Shown: positions 8,792 through 18,709 of the stretch, piece after piece | Numbering within the stretch: the first letter of the stretch is position 1 | How the letters are laid out: each line of letters starts with the position of its first letter | NCBI GenBank assembly: GCA_028280445.1 | Contig: JANQLU010000038.1 | Span: forward strand, 29,918 to 93,917 | Reading direction: 5' to 3' | Source: Pirellulaceae bacterium | GTDB taxonomy: Bacteria; Planctomycetota; Planctomycetia; Pirellulales; Pirellulaceae | DNA length: 64,000 nucleotides | Notes under the pieces: model-generated | What the model saw: only the letters and a program-made list of their open reading frames with translations | Database searches by the model: none | What the model was told of the DNA's origin: nothing | Made by a program: the position numbers and the translations under genes

Positions 8792-10492
8792 TTGAATATT
8801 TCTCTAGCGCTGCACGAATTGCCATTCACACTTGGCCCGCTCCTCGCCGCCGGTGGTAAAGCTGACACGCCGAATACAGCAATGATCAAAAACGATGCGG
8901 TTATTTTTGGCATCTTGATGATCATCCTGGCCGTCATCTTTAAAACCAGCAGCCTGCAACATCGTTTCTTCAAAACGTTTTACAAATTTATCCCGATGTT
9001 GCTGCTCTGCTACTTTGTTCCATCGCTACTGACAACCTTTGGTATTGTCAGTTCGGATCATTCAAAACTCTATCATGTGGCGTCACGCTATTTACTGCCT
9101 GCCAGCCTGATTTTGTTGACGTTGAGTATCGATTTTAAAGAGATTCTCAAACTCGGACCCAAGGCCGTCATCATGTTCTTGACCGGAACGATCGGAGTCA
9201 TCATCGGAGGCCCATTGGCGATCCTGGCAACCTCGGCGGTGGCCCCTGATGTCGTTGGAGGGCGTGGACCAACTGAGGTTTGGCGCGGGTTTTCAACCGT
9301 TGCTGGTTCGTGGATCGGTGGAGGCGCCAATCAAACGGCGATGTACGAAATATTTCGGCCTACCGGTGAACGTATCCTCGTCATTCATCGTGATCCCAAA
9401 ATGGTCGATGCGATCAAATTGGCACTTGGCGATAAATTTGAATACCAGACCAACGACAACGTTCAGAATGCAAAAGTGACCGCCGAAACCTTTCGTCCGG
9501 ATATCGTCATGATCGACAATCAACTGGACAACAAGGAATTTGCAATCTGTAGCCAGTTTCGCGACGAAAAAAAAATCCCTACGATCGTTGTATTGGCTCC
9601 TAAAATCGATGACGCCGATCAACTGGCCACAAATATCAAAGCGGCGGAAAAAGCGGGTGCGTCCGGTTATATCTCCACACCGGTTGAAACCGATCTGGTG
9701 ATCGCCAATACAAAATCTGCGGTCGATAAAGAGTACGACAAACTCTATTCGATCATGATCACCATCGATGTGATTGTTGCCGAAATCTGGATGGTGTTTC
9801 TGCTGCTCGGTGTTGGCAAAGCGAAAGAAATCGACGCCTTGTTCCAGGCCGACGCCTCAGCCATCGAGACGCTGCAGCACAAAATGGAAAAATTCAGCAA
9901 GGAGACGGCACGGATTCCGACAACGGTCGACTACATGGTGCTCGGTGCGATTTGTTTCGGATTGACGGCGATCTCTCATTTTGTGGGAGATTGGCTCGGC
10001 CCGATGATTGGCGAAAATTATCCCAATTTGCAACGATTTAGTTTAGATTCGAAATTCTTTTGGTTGATCGTCATGGCAACGACATTTGGATTAATTCTGT
10101 CGTTTACACGCGTTCGCAATTACGAAGGTGTCGGGGCGTCAAAAATCGGCACGGTATTCATTTTTATTTTGGTCGCCACGATCGGAATGAAAATGGATAT
10201 CAAAGCGATTGCCAGCAACCCTGGCCTGTTTCTGGTCGGCGGCGTTTGGATGCTGATTCATGTGATTTTGTTACTGGCGGTCGGCTGGATGATTCGCGCC
10301 CCGTATTTTTATCTTGCCGTTGGCTCGAAAGCGAATATTGGCGGTGCAGCTTCTGCTCCCGTAGTTGCCGCCGCGTTTCATCCGTCATTGGCTCCCGTCG
10401 GCGTCTTGCTTGCCGTGCTCGGTTACGCACTCGGAACTTATGGCGCCTACATCTGTGCCCATTTGATGCGAATCCTGGCCCCAGAAACTTAG
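8792..10492 (+). CDS. DUF819 membrane transporter with embedded response-regulator receiver-like domain
   Basis: 566 residues, TTG start with GAGGT 6 bases upstream. Residues about 32-185 and 315-560 match the DUF819 (YjcL-like) multi-pass membrane family, including the STVAGSWIGGGANQTAM motif and the ending ANIGGAASAPVVAAAFHPSL. Between them, about 191-312 reads as a CheY-like receiver: ILVIHRDPK for strand 1 (Asp201), PDIVMIDNQLD with the phospho-acceptor position Asp242, PTIVVLAPK for strand 4, and AGASGYISTPVE near the end. The conserved Thr/Ser is Ala269 and the conserved Lys is Thr296, so ordinary phosphotransfer may be impaired. DUF819 proteins are normally about 400 residues without this insert. 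A regulated transporter is inferred; the substrate is unknown. Confidence 0.8.
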   Translation: MNISLALHELPFTLGPLLAAGGKADTPNTAMIKNDAVIFGILMIILAVIFKTSSLQHRFFKTFYKFIPMLLLCYFVPSLLTTFGIVSSDHSKLYHVASRYLLPASLILLTLSIDFKEILKLGPKAVIMFLTGTIGVIIGGPLAILATSAVAPDVVGGRGPTEVWRGFSTVAGSWIGGGANQTAMYEIFRPTGERILVIHRDPKMVDAIKLALGDKFEYQTNDNVQNAKVTAETFRPDIVMIDNQLDNKEFAICSQFRDEKKIPTIVVLAPKIDDADQLATNIKAAEKAGASGYISTPVETDLVIANTKSAVDKEYDKLYSIMITIDVIVAEIWMVFLLLGVGKAKEIDALFQADASAIETLQHKMEKFSKETARIPTTVDYMVLGAICFGLTAISHFVGDWLGPMIGENYPNLQRFSLDSKFFWLIVMATTFGLILSFTRVRNYEGVGASKIGTVFIFILVATIGMKMDIKAIASNPGLFLVGGVWMLIHVILLLAVGWMIRAPYFYLAVGSKANIGGAASAPVVAAAFHPSLAPVGVLLAVLGYALGTYGAYICAHLMRILAPET

Positions 10493-10497
10493 AGCCG

Positions 10498-10551
10498 TAG
10501 GTCCGGTTCCACCGGCCAATCCAACAAACGGCCAGTGGGAACCGGCCATAC
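10498..10551. repeat. family D inverted repeat
   Basis: GTAGGTCCGGTTCCACCGGCC at the left and its near mirror GGCCAGTGGGAACCGGCCATAC at the right enclose about 12 bases. Both arms diverge slightly from the D consensus GTAGGGCCGGTTCCCACCGG. It lies between two plus-strand genes and could form a hairpin in the transcript. Confidence 0.7.
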
Positions 10552-10585
10552 TCGATTTTGTTTGACTTCAACATTTCAAACGACT

Positions 10586-11095
10586 ATGACAGATCCATTG
10601 CAATGGAAATTTCGCGAAATACAACGCAATGACAATGTCCGCGTAGCACAAATCATCCGCTACTGCCTCGAAGAGTTTGGCGCTGTAGGTCCAGGTTTCG
10701 CATGGTCCGATCCCGAAGTCGATGCGATGTATGAAACCTATCAAGGCGATCGAGCAATTTATTTTGTGATCGAAACGGAGAACTCTGAAATTGTTGGCGG
10801 CGGTGGAATCGGCCCGCTCTTGGGCGGCGACGAGACAACATGCGAACTACAGAAAATGTATTTCGATCCACAAGCTCGTGGACATGGGTTGGGTGAAAAA
10901 CTGTTGAACAAATTATTACAGCACGCGGTCGATTTCGGTTACGAAAAATGTTATTTGGAAACACTTCAGCACATGGATGCCGCCAACGGTCTGTATCGCA
11001 AAACAGGTTTTCAACCCGTAACAAAACCGATGGGGAATACCGGCCACTGCGGCTGCGACTTCTGGTACATCAAAAACCTCGTTGGTAACGAGTAA
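10586..11095 (+). CDS. GNAT family N-acetyltransferase
   Basis: 169 residues from the ATG at 10586; 17 upstream codons of the same frame come from the repeat region and are excluded. The core acetyl-CoA motif A is clear: LQKMYFDPQARGHGLGEKLL (about 92-111), with R/Q-x-x-G-x-G/A. Motif B follows as CYLETLQHMDAANGLYRKTGF. It should acetylate an amine using acetyl-CoA in the cytoplasm. The acceptor cannot be predicted. No partner gene is adjacent; a repeat array follows. Confidence 0.85.
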   Translation: MTDPLQWKFREIQRNDNVRVAQIIRYCLEEFGAVGPGFAWSDPEVDAMYETYQGDRAIYFVIETENSEIVGGGGIGPLLGGDETTCELQKMYFDPQARGHGLGEKLLNKLLQHAVDFGYEKCYLETLQHMDAANGLYRKTGFQPVTKPMGNTGHCGCDFWYIKNLVGNE

Positions 11096-11146
11096 GAGGT
11101 CCGGGAGCGGCCGCAAAGCGAGGGGCGGCAAAGGGAGGGACGGCAA

Positions 11147-11280
11147 AGGGAGGGCGAGGCTCCCGCCGAGCCGCGCGCTGATCCCGTGAGCGGCAAGGCG
11201 CTAGCCGCCGGTACGGCAGCGCTAACCGGCGCCATTCCGTTAGCGCTAACTAACCGGCGGCTAGCGCCTTGCCGCTCACA
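11147..11280. repeat. composite repeat, family A followed by family B palindrome
   Basis: A family A arm (GGGAGGGCGAGGCTCCCG, 11149 onward, ending near 11172) is followed by a long family B palindrome at 11186-11280, with GTGAGCGGCAAGGCGCTAGC at one end and its reverse complement at the other. The loop holds a smaller palindrome, TTAGCGCTAA. Upstream, 11109-11146 has three degenerate AAGGGAGGG-like copies. Confidence 0.75.
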
Positions 11281-11288
11281 ATATCCCC

Positions 11289-12161
11289 CTAACCGCTAAG
11301 TCGCCCACAAACAGCCAGCGCACAAATACCGCGAGCCGTGGCGGCTACCTCATGAAGCCGAATCACCTGAATTCTACTTTGGGCCAGATGGAAAGCGATT
11401 GCTGCACTTACCGAATCCCTTTCCAATTCTTTGTCCTGCAACAATTTCCCGATGAAACCTTTGCGAGAATGGCCAACCAAAATCGGTTGTCCCAAATCGA
11501 TAAACCGCTCACAGCCGCGTAACAACTCCCAATTGTGTTCGTGCGTTTTGCCAAACCCAATTCCCGGATCGAGACAAATCTTTTCTGCGGCGATACCGTT
11601 TGCTCGCAAATGATCCAACCGCTGTTTGAGATACGAATAAATATCTTCGACAACGTTGTCGTACTGAGGATTGTCCTGCATGGTCTGGACAGTTCCCTGG
11701 AGGTGCATGGCACAGACCCCGGCGCCCGTATCCGCCGCCACCTGGATCATTTGGGCGTCCCCTTCCAATCCCGTGATGTCGTTGATGATTTCCGCACCGG
11801 CGGCAACGGCCTCCTGGGCGACTTTGGCTTTTGACGTGTCAATGGAAATTGGAGTGTTTGTCGATTCTGACAATTTTTGAATCACGGGTATGACGCGGTG
11901 CAACTCTTCGGCTTCATCTATCGGATCTGCGTAAGGCCGCGTGCTTTCGCCTCCTACATCCAATATCGTGGCGCCATCCTCAACCAAACGCAGCGCATGT
12001 TCGACAGCTGCCGAAACTGAAAAATGCTTGCCTCCGTCGGAAAAACTGTCTGGAGTCACATTCACGATCGCCATTAACGCGGGATTCCAGAATGTTCCTG
12101 TTTCATTGCGTGACTCAAACTCAATCGTCTGAGTTTTCAACTGCCACTTTTCTGCTCTCAT
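11289..12161 (-). CDS. folP: dihydropteroate synthase
   Basis: 290 residues. It condenses p-aminobenzoate with dihydropterin pyrophosphate in folate synthesis (cytoplasm). Diagnostic motifs are present in order: NVTPDSFSDGG (34-44), GGESTRPY (69-76, usually ending in Gly), ISIDTSK (about 104-110), the INDITG loop, LDPGIGFGKT, and VGHSRKGFIG near the C-terminus. The length is normal for the family, with an N-terminal extension of about 25 residues. It is alone on this strand between repeats; other folate genes are not in the window. Confidence 0.95.
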   Translation of the reverse strand: MRAEKWQLKTQTIEFESRNETGTFWNPALMAIVNVTPDSFSDGGKHFSVSAAVEHALRLVEDGATILDVGGESTRPYADPIDEAEELHRVIPVIQKLSESTNTPISIDTSKAKVAQEAVAAGAEIINDITGLEGDAQMIQVAADTGAGVCAMHLQGTVQTMQDNPQYDNVVEDIYSYLKQRLDHLRANGIAAEKICLDPGIGFGKTHEHNWELLRGCERFIDLGQPILVGHSRKGFIGKLLQDKELERDSVSAAIAFHLAQSRIQVIRLHEVAATARGICALAVCGRLSG

Positions 12162-12205
12162 CTCATTCTCGGTAGTGTGAATAGGTCTCGACGGTTCTCA
12201 TCGTA

Positions 12206-12280
12206 ACCCGAAGCGTGAGCGAGGGACCGGAATCCGTGCTGATCTGCTGTGGAACGTAGTCCCTCGCTCACGCTTCGGGT
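12206..12280. repeat. family C inverted repeat
   Basis: CCCGAAGCGTGAGCGAGGGA (left arm from 12207) and its reverse complement (right arm, 12260-12279) flank about 30 bases. A third, partial copy (GCGAGGGACCG) lies at about 12312-12323. The remainder of the gap to the next gene (12324-12436) shows nothing recognisable. A 74-codon frame through it on the minus strand is only the translated repeat. Confidence 0.75.
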
Positions 12281-12436
12281 TTCGATTTTTGTTCCATGCA
12301 AAATCCTAGTTAGCGAGGGACCGGGACCGCGGCTGATGCGTGCTAATCTTGGTCCCCACACGAAGCCAACATAAAACCCCAATCAACGGCGCAAAAGCGA
12401 CAAAAATAAAAAACGCTACGCCGAATTGATAACGCT

Positions 12437-14500
12437 TTATTCTTCGAACTTCAGCTTTTTAAACAAAGGCAAATGGCGATAGTAAACTTCTAGAGAACAG
12501 ATTGCCAGTGACGTGACAAAAATTCGACCGCCTTGCGCACCCCAAGGAAAATCATCCGGTTCCCAACTGCCTGGGTAGCGGCCGCGCCGATTCTGCATCA
12601 AAACCAACAGGTCTCGCAATTTGAGATTCCAGGACTCCCATTCATCGCCACCGTAGTGATGCATGGCCTGGGTGGCATAGTACCAGTAGTAAACGTCGGC
12701 ATTCTTTTTCGACGGCGGATAATTTTTTAACAGATATTTGACGGCGTCCCGCACGGCCGGTTTGTCGCGATCCCATCCCAGGTAAAAACGACACAACAAT
12801 GCTTCGGCCGTCATCGTGTGTTTGGGGCGAGTATCGTCCGTTTGATAACGATAAAGCGATCCTACCGCGTAATCACGCCACGGACGCGATCGATATTTCT
12901 TGCCTGCCAAATCGAGATACTGCTCGGCCAGATCAAATGTCGAATCATCAATCTTGATGCCGAGATTGCTCGATCGTGCGCTTTGCAAAGCCATCAACTG
13001 CCAGCCGAAAACACTGGTGTCGCCGGATTGGGCACGCGATCTCAATTCACGTTTGGTCACGTAACGCCAGCCACCGTCGCGATATTGCGCGTTTTCAATA
13101 AATCGAATTGCTCGTTGGCAAGGTTCCCGAAAACGCTCGTCGCCGGTCAACGCAAACGTTTCGACCAAGACGATGGTTGCCTGGCCATGAGCGTACATGT
13201 CGTAGTGATACGACTGTCCTGCCTCTTCACGCATGTCTTTCGCGCGCAAATCTCCATTGTCTTTTTGCTGTTCAAGGATCCATTTCAAGCCTCGAGCCAC
13301 CGTCTCTTTATAACGACCACTTTCGGGTGTCTGACCTGCACCTAAAAACGGTAACAACGCCAATGAAGTTGCCGCCATATCGCCTTCGTTACTGCGGCGT
13401 TTTCTGGTCTTGCTGTTGTAGCGGTAATCCCGATAACTCCAACTCCCATCGGCATTCTGAACACTGGCCAACCAGCGGAGCCCGCGTGATACCGCAGCTT
13501 CGGTCAGAGTCGTTCCGCCCTCTTGTTTGACAATCTCCTGTCGAATTCTCGGATCTCGGGCCGCAAACGAATAATTCGGACCCGCTTTGGTCGTAATGTT
13601 CTTTTTGACTTGATCCAAATCGGGTAGCGGCGCCGTTGGCTTGGGATCTTCACGCAACTCATTGGCATCTTGTTCCGCTTTTTGAATGACGTCGCGAACC
13701 TCTTCGTCGCCTTCGGTCATCTGTTGAGCCAACGAAATATCATCTTGAAGTTCAAACGTCGGATTCTGGATTCGAACTTCTCCTCCCTCGGTGTCTTTGG
13801 GAGACAAAAATGATGAAATCGTGATGGTCGGGTTTTCAGAAAGCTGTGGTAGCAGAATCATTGCCAGAATCAACAACGCGATCAGATGCAACAGAAAACT
13901 GACGAGCCAAGCTGGCATGGAATTGAAAATCTGCCGAATCAACCGTGCCGTAAACCGCTCGTCGTCAACAAATTCCTCTTGAACGGTTTCCTGGCTCGGT
14001 GCCGTGGCCAATTCCGGAAACAATTGAGGTTCGTCTCGCTCGGCAGGCAACTGAGGAGCGACCGTTGGCAGCGCAGGAGCCGATGCGCTGATTTGTTCAT
14101 TTGCCGCTCGTTGCATTTCAAGCAATCGTCGAGCGGCCCGTTGTTGTTCGGGAGTCAGCTCGATGGACGTGTCACATTTCCAACAATCGGCAACCATCAA
14201 CCACAATCGGACCGACATTGGAGCCTGGCAATCAGGGCATCCACAAAGCACTGCGTTGCCCTGGACCCAAACCGCTCCCGACTCGGTTTCAATCGTTTGA
14301 CTGGCCGCGCTGGCGACATCCAAACTCTCTTCGGGCGTTTCGCCGATGACCAGCGTTGGAATCTCGACGGAATCGCTCAGTGAAATCTGGGGCGTCCCAT
14401 AGTCGAATTGAGAAAGTGCATCCCCAGATTGAATTGACACAAACGTGGGAACACTGACTTGGTCGGCGTTCTCGATTGGTGTTAGTTGCCCGCGCTTCAT
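12437..14500 (-). CDS. membrane protein with zinc-ribbon-like motif and prenyltransferase-like toroid
   Basis: 687 residues. Residues about 87-111 contain CGCPDC and CWKC pairs, a zinc-ribbon-like arrangement. A single membrane segment follows at about 197-220 (AWLVSFLLHLIALLILAMIL). The part after it has an acidic linker, then from about 335 an alpha/alpha-toroid with squalene-cyclase/prenyltransferase repeats (GLRWLASVQNADGSWSY, GLKWILEQQKDNGDL, AIRFIENAQYRDGGWRY). The catalytic DxDD of cyclases is not seen, so it is probably a binding or scaffold version. Such proteins are frequent in planctomycetes and have no assigned role. Confidence 0.75.
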   Translation of the reverse strand: MKRGQLTPIENADQVSVPTFVSIQSGDALSQFDYGTPQISLSDSVEIPTLVIGETPEESLDVASAASQTIETESGAVWVQGNAVLCGCPDCQAPMSVRLWLMVADCWKCDTSIELTPEQQRAARRLLEMQRAANEQISASAPALPTVAPQLPAERDEPQLFPELATAPSQETVQEEFVDDERFTARLIRQIFNSMPAWLVSFLLHLIALLILAMILLPQLSENPTITISSFLSPKDTEGGEVRIQNPTFELQDDISLAQQMTEGDEEVRDVIQKAEQDANELREDPKPTAPLPDLDQVKKNITTKAGPNYSFAARDPRIRQEIVKQEGGTTLTEAAVSRGLRWLASVQNADGSWSYRDYRYNSKTRKRRSNEGDMAATSLALLPFLGAGQTPESGRYKETVARGLKWILEQQKDNGDLRAKDMREEAGQSYHYDMYAHGQATIVLVETFALTGDERFREPCQRAIRFIENAQYRDGGWRYVTKRELRSRAQSGDTSVFGWQLMALQSARSSNLGIKIDDSTFDLAEQYLDLAGKKYRSRPWRDYAVGSLYRYQTDDTRPKHTMTAEALLCRFYLGWDRDKPAVRDAVKYLLKNYPPSKKNADVYYWYYATQAMHHYGGDEWESWNLKLRDLLVLMQNRRGRYPGSWEPDDFPWGAQGGRIFVTSLAICSLEVYYRHLPLFKKLKFEE

Positions 14501-14810
14501 ATCTTTTTTCTCTGTGACTATTCCTATTGTTTCGAGCGGCTATGAAGATAGCAAGAAATAACCCGGATATCGATTGTTTTGTGATGAAATACGGTTTCCG
14601 CCGTCGAGCAGTTCTCTCGGAAAATCTGGGATCTCGGGGAATTCGAATCTGTCAAAATTGAATTCAAAATTATGGACGATTTGGCAGCAAAATTGCGACC
14701 GAATTAATGGCTGTTCGTTTGCCCTAGTAGATTATCGAAAACAATTCTGGCATCTGTCAAAAAACACTATTTTTTAAGGGTTTTGTGGAGCTGCTAAACG
14801 CTGGCCGCGG

Positions 14811-14839
14811 TTGTTTTGGATGCAAAAAAATGGTACACT
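14811..14839 (+). promoter_or_regulatory. sigma70-like promoter for gyrA
   Basis: TTGTTT (14811-14816) and TACACT (14834-14839) are 17 bases apart. The start codon of gyrA is 135 bases downstream. The rest of the 474-base gap between the divergent genes (14501-14974) is AT-rich and shows no other gene. Confidence 0.45.
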
Positions 14840-14974
14840 AAGCTCTTCAAAAATATGCTGCAAATCGGGGCAAAAAATCGGGCTGTTTCTCACCCAGATT
14901 TTGCCCGTTTTTTCTTTTAATATGCCGTCAAACGACCGTATCAGTGTGTGTGACGGCTTCGAAAGGGACTCGAA

Positions 14975-17752
14975 TTGTCGACTGATTCCAATGAACCTAC
15001 CAATGGTGATGGTGGAGATTTTAACGATGAACAACTCATCGAAATGCCGATTGAGCAGGAACTCAAAGAAAGCTACCTGACTTATGCCATGAGCGTGATT
15101 GTCGCTCGGGCGTTACCTGATGTCCGCGACGGTCTCAAACCGTCTCAACGTCGGATTCTGGTCGCCATGAATGACTTGAACCTGACGCCGGGTGCGGCAC
15201 GTGTCAAATGCGCGAAAATCTCAGGGGATACCAGCGGTAATTACCATCCTCACGGGGAAAGTATTGTTTACCCGACGTTGGTGCGGATGGCCCAAGAATG
15301 GAATATGCGGCACGTTTTGGTCGACAAACAAGGAAACTTTGGATCAATTGCAGGACTTCCCCCAGCGGCCATGCGATACACCGAGGCGCGGCTGTCTCCG
15401 GTCGCCGCGCTGATGCTCGAAGATCTCAAGCTCGACACGGTCGATTTCGCGCCTACCTACGACGAGCAACGACTGGAACCCACCGTTTTGCCGTGCAAAT
15501 TCCCGAATTTGTTGGTCAACGGCTCCAGTGGTATCGCGGTTAGTATGGCGACTTCGATTCCACCTCATAATCTTCGAGAAGTTTGTGATGGACTGATTCA
15601 GTTGATCGATAATCCTGACATCACCGTTTTGGAATTGATGGATACGATCCAGGGTCCTGATTTTCCAACTGGCGGGATCATTTGTGGTCGATCCGGGATT
15701 CACCGCGCCTATCACACCGGACGCAGTACTGTCGTCGTTCGCGCGAAAACTGAAATCGAAGAATACAAAAAAAACCGATATCGGATCGTCGTTTCGGAAA
15801 TACCGTTTCAACAAACGCGCGACAATGTCGTCGAAAAAATTGCCGATCTGGTCAAAGGCGACCGCGTCAAAGGGATTTCAGGCATCCGAGACCTGAGTGA
15901 CTTGAAAGAGCCCGTCAAATTATTGATCGACGTCAAAAGCGATGCCGATCCCGATGTCGTTCTCAATCAGCTGTATCAGTTTTCGCCGCTGCAAACAACA
16001 ATTTCGATGAACTTCTTGGCGTTGGTCGATGGCAAACCTCGCCAATTGTCGTTGAAGCAGATTCTGCAGGAATTCATTCGCCACCGCGTTGCGGTCATCC
16101 GTCGCCGAACCCAGTTTCTGTTGGCGCGGGCACGCAAACGAAAACATACCGTCGAAGGCCTGCTGCTGGCTTTGGCGAATATTGACGAGATTATCGCTAT
16201 TATTCGAGGTTCAAAAACGCAAGCCGAAGCCAAGCAAGGCATTATGGGCGTGCAGTGTCCAGCTTCGATGTTAGAACGGGCCTTGGGCGAACGTGGCTAC
16301 AAAGTGTTTCTCGAAGAACGAGGAGAATCGGATACCTACGGTCTGACGGCTGTTCAAGCGGACGCCATTCTCAAAATGACATTGGGCCAGCTCGTTAATC
16401 TCGAGCAGGAACGATTGGGAGAGGAACACAAAAAATTACTCGATGAAATCATGGAGTATCTTCGCATCCTCGGCGACGAACAGGCGGTGTTGCAGATCAT
16501 TAAAGATGATTTGGCGGAAATCAGAAAAAAACACGCCAACGAGCGACGGACGGTCATCAGCGGCGAAGAACTCGGCAATATCGACATCGAAGATCTGATT
16601 GCCGAAGAAAATATGGTCGTATCGATTTCTCACCGTGGGTATATCAAACGCACACCCGTCAGTACTTATCGCGCACAACGGCGCGGCGGTAAGGGGATCA
16701 AAGGTGCAAAAAGTGACGACGAGGACCCAATCGAACACGTTTTTGCAGCCAGCACCCACGACTACTTGCTGGTCTTTACCAATCTAGGCCGGGTCTATTG
16801 GCTCAAGGTGTACTCGTTACCGCAGCTGTCTCGTGAAAGCCGTGGACGTGCCATTGTGAACCTGTTGAACCTGGCCGAAAACGAGAAAATTGCAGACTGC
16901 CGCGCGGTCCGTGATTTTACCCTCGCCGATCACTACCTGATGATGGCCACCAAAAAAGGACTCGTTAAAAAAACAGATCTCAGCGCCTATGGGCGGCCTC
17001 GCCAGGGAGGCATCATCGCGATCAAACTTCGCGAAGACGACGAGTTAATCGATGTGGTGATTACCAAAAAAGGAGATGAAGTCGTCCTTTCAACGGCGTC
17101 GGGAATGGCGATTCGTTTCGATCAGGAAGATGCTCGACCGATGGGCAGAAATACCAGTGGTGTGAAGGGTATCAATCTGGTCAATGGCGACGAACTGGTT
17201 GGGATGGTTGTTGCCAATCCTGAGGAAACCCTGCTCACTGCTTGTGAAAACGGCTTTGGAAAACGAACGCCGTTTGGACCAAATGGAAGTATCGACGAAT
17301 CCGAATTGGACGAAACCTCAAGCTCGGCACGCTATCGGACGCAAAAACGAGGCGGAAAAGGCGTACGAGATATAAAAACAACCGAACGCAACGGTAGAGT
17401 AGTTGGTATCGTTCGTGTCGATGACGACGACGAAATCCTGATGATGACGTCCCGCGGAAAAATTCAACGGATCGCCTGCAGCGACATCAATGTCATCGGT
17501 CGAAACACTCAGGGCGTCCGGATCATGTCGCTGGACGAAAACGACACCCTTTCGGCGGTGGTTCGCGTGCCACGCGATGAAACCAATGGCGAAAATTCGA
17601 ACAAGAATTCCGACAACGGAAATCCGAGCGACGGGCCCCAGGCCGGCAATCCGAATACCAGTGACGATGGGAATCCAGACACCGGTGATGACGGAAAACC
17701 GAACGTCGATGCTGACGACCGCCCAGAGGAACCGAGTGCTGATTCGCAATAA
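14975..17752 (+). CDS. gyrA: DNA gyrase subunit A
   Basis: 925 residues, TTG start with AAAGGGA 6 bases before it. It is the DNA-cutting and rejoining subunit of gyrase. The winged-helix region includes [15 protein letters not shown], and the catalytic Tyr is Tyr135 ([10 protein letters not shown]). The GyrA box QRRGGKG at 568-574 shows it is gyrase and not topoisomerase IV. A second box-like sequence, QKRGGKG, lies at 790-796. In the quinolone-contact region the order is [10 protein letters not shown] (91-100), with Pro100 at the site of E. coli Asp87. After about 860 there is an Asn/Asp/Gly-rich acidic tail with GNPxTxDDG repeats. gyrB is not in the window. Confidence 0.95.
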   Translation: MSTDSNEPTNGDGGDFNDEQLIEMPIEQELKESYLTYAMSVIVARALPDVRDGLKPSQRRILVAMNDLNLTPGAARVKCAKISGDTSGNYHPHGESIVYPTLVRMAQEWNMRHVLVDKQGNFGSIAGLPPAAMRYTEARLSPVAALMLEDLKLDTVDFAPTYDEQRLEPTVLPCKFPNLLVNGSSGIAVSMATSIPPHNLREVCDGLIQLIDNPDITVLELMDTIQGPDFPTGGIICGRSGIHRAYHTGRSTVVVRAKTEIEEYKKNRYRIVVSEIPFQQTRDNVVEKIADLVKGDRVKGISGIRDLSDLKEPVKLLIDVKSDADPDVVLNQLYQFSPLQTTISMNFLALVDGKPRQLSLKQILQEFIRHRVAVIRRRTQFLLARARKRKHTVEGLLLALANIDEIIAIIRGSKTQAEAKQGIMGVQCPASMLERALGERGYKVFLEERGESDTYGLTAVQADAILKMTLGQLVNLEQERLGEEHKKLLDEIMEYLRILGDEQAVLQIIKDDLAEIRKKHANERRTVISGEELGNIDIEDLIAEENMVVSISHRGYIKRTPVSTYRAQRRGGKGIKGAKSDDEDPIEHVFAASTHDYLLVFTNLGRVYWLKVYSLPQLSRESRGRAIVNLLNLAENEKIADCRAVRDFTLADHYLMMATKKGLVKKTDLSAYGRPRQGGIIAIKLREDDELIDVVITKKGDEVVLSTASGMAIRFDQEDARPMGRNTSGVKGINLVNGDELVGMVVANPEETLLTACENGFGKRTPFGPNGSIDESELDETSSSARYRTQKRGGKGVRDIKTTERNGRVVGIVRVDDDDEILMMTSRGKIQRIACSDINVIGRNTQGVRIMSLDENDTLSAVVRVPRDETNGENSNKNSDNGNPSDGPQAGNPNTSDDGNPDTGDDGKPNVDADDRPEEPSADSQ

Positions 17753-17823
17753 CAACTCGAAGCAGCAAAAAATTAAACGATAGCGCGTGCGCGGATTCTG
17801 GTCACACCAAAGGGGGGTTAGGG

Positions 17824-17842
17824 GTTGTTCTGAACAACTTTT
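17824..17842 (+). terminator. weak hairpin, possible gyrA terminator
   Basis: GTTGTT and AACAAC form a 6-bp stem with a 3-base loop, followed by TTTT. The stem is short and AT-rich, 72 bases after the gyrA stop. The remainder of the gap 17753-18165 shows no gene that I can support. Confidence 0.3.
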
Positions 17843-18165
17843 ATACCTTGTGTAATCCGCTCAAACCTAAGTGCGTCGAAACAACATCTAAAAATTGTTG
17901 CATCGCTTTTATCTCCAGTGGATCGTCGTGTTTCCCGAATCCGCTTCCCCATCAATTTTTCGTATCGAAACATTCGAACAACTTTAACCCACCTGTTTGG
18001 TTTGGTTTCACGACCAATCGATAAATGGGCCGCAAAGTTTGCGCATTTACGCAGCAAAATCGCTGCACGAATTTTTTCTGAATCCAGTTCTGTTTGCCTA
18101 CATCGTTGCCGATAGAACTGGTGACGCAAAAAGACTGTTTTTACACAACCATGAGGGCGTAAGTA

Positions 18166-18567
18166 ATGAAAAAATTCTTGATGATTTCAACCTTCCTCCT
18201 TTCGCTTCACTTCTGTTCTTTTGCACACTCCCAAGAATCCTCGATCACGTCTCCCACCCAAAACCAAACTTTTGCCTACGGTGTTACTAGCATCGCGGTC
18301 GAAGGTACGATTACACTGGAAGATTCGGTAGCCACACTTCGTACGACTTGGCCGACCGGCCAGGTCACAACGGCAACGGTAGCCTACGGCCAAGGGACGA
18401 TGGCAGACCAATGGATGGTCATTAATAGCCGAACCAACGGAGCCGCAATGTACGTTGGCAGCTACAAATCTGAACTTGTAAATTTCAACGATGAAGACGA
18501 TGTCTGGGACACGAAAGATTACGAAGTACTCCCGCCTTGCGACGGTGGTCCTATCATCGAAGAGTAA
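18166..18567 (+). CDS. small secreted protein of unknown function
   Basis: 133 residues. A clear signal peptide (about 1-23, cut near AHS-Q) precedes a Thr/Ser-rich beta-like region with regular alternation (VEGTITLEDSVATLRTTWPT, then VTTATVAYGQG) and an acidic end carrying DEDDVWDTKDYEVLPP and a final CDGG. GAGGGCG is placed well for the ATG. The sequence suggests a small beta-sandwich outside the cytoplasm, but I recognise no family. It precedes another secreted unknown on the same strand by 142 bases. Confidence 0.65.
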   Translation: MKKFLMISTFLLSLHFCSFAHSQESSITSPTQNQTFAYGVTSIAVEGTITLEDSVATLRTTWPTGQVTTATVAYGQGTMADQWMVINSRTNGAAMYVGSYKSELVNFNDEDDVWDTKDYEVLPPCDGGPIIEE

Positions 18568-18709
18568 ACTTGTCATGAATTGGCGAATTCGCCGCAATTC
18601 GCCTGTTCAACAAAACTGTTGCGTTCAATGAGCCAGCGGATGGTTTTGTGTGACCGCTCGAAACTGAACAACACTTGTGAAACGGAACATTAATTTTGGA
18701 GTCTGAGCT

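Noticed and set aside
12158..12382. Minus-strand frame of 74 codons after folP
   Set aside because: It is a translation of the family C repeat (repeating SLAHASG and RSVSEG-like text) and has no ribosome site.
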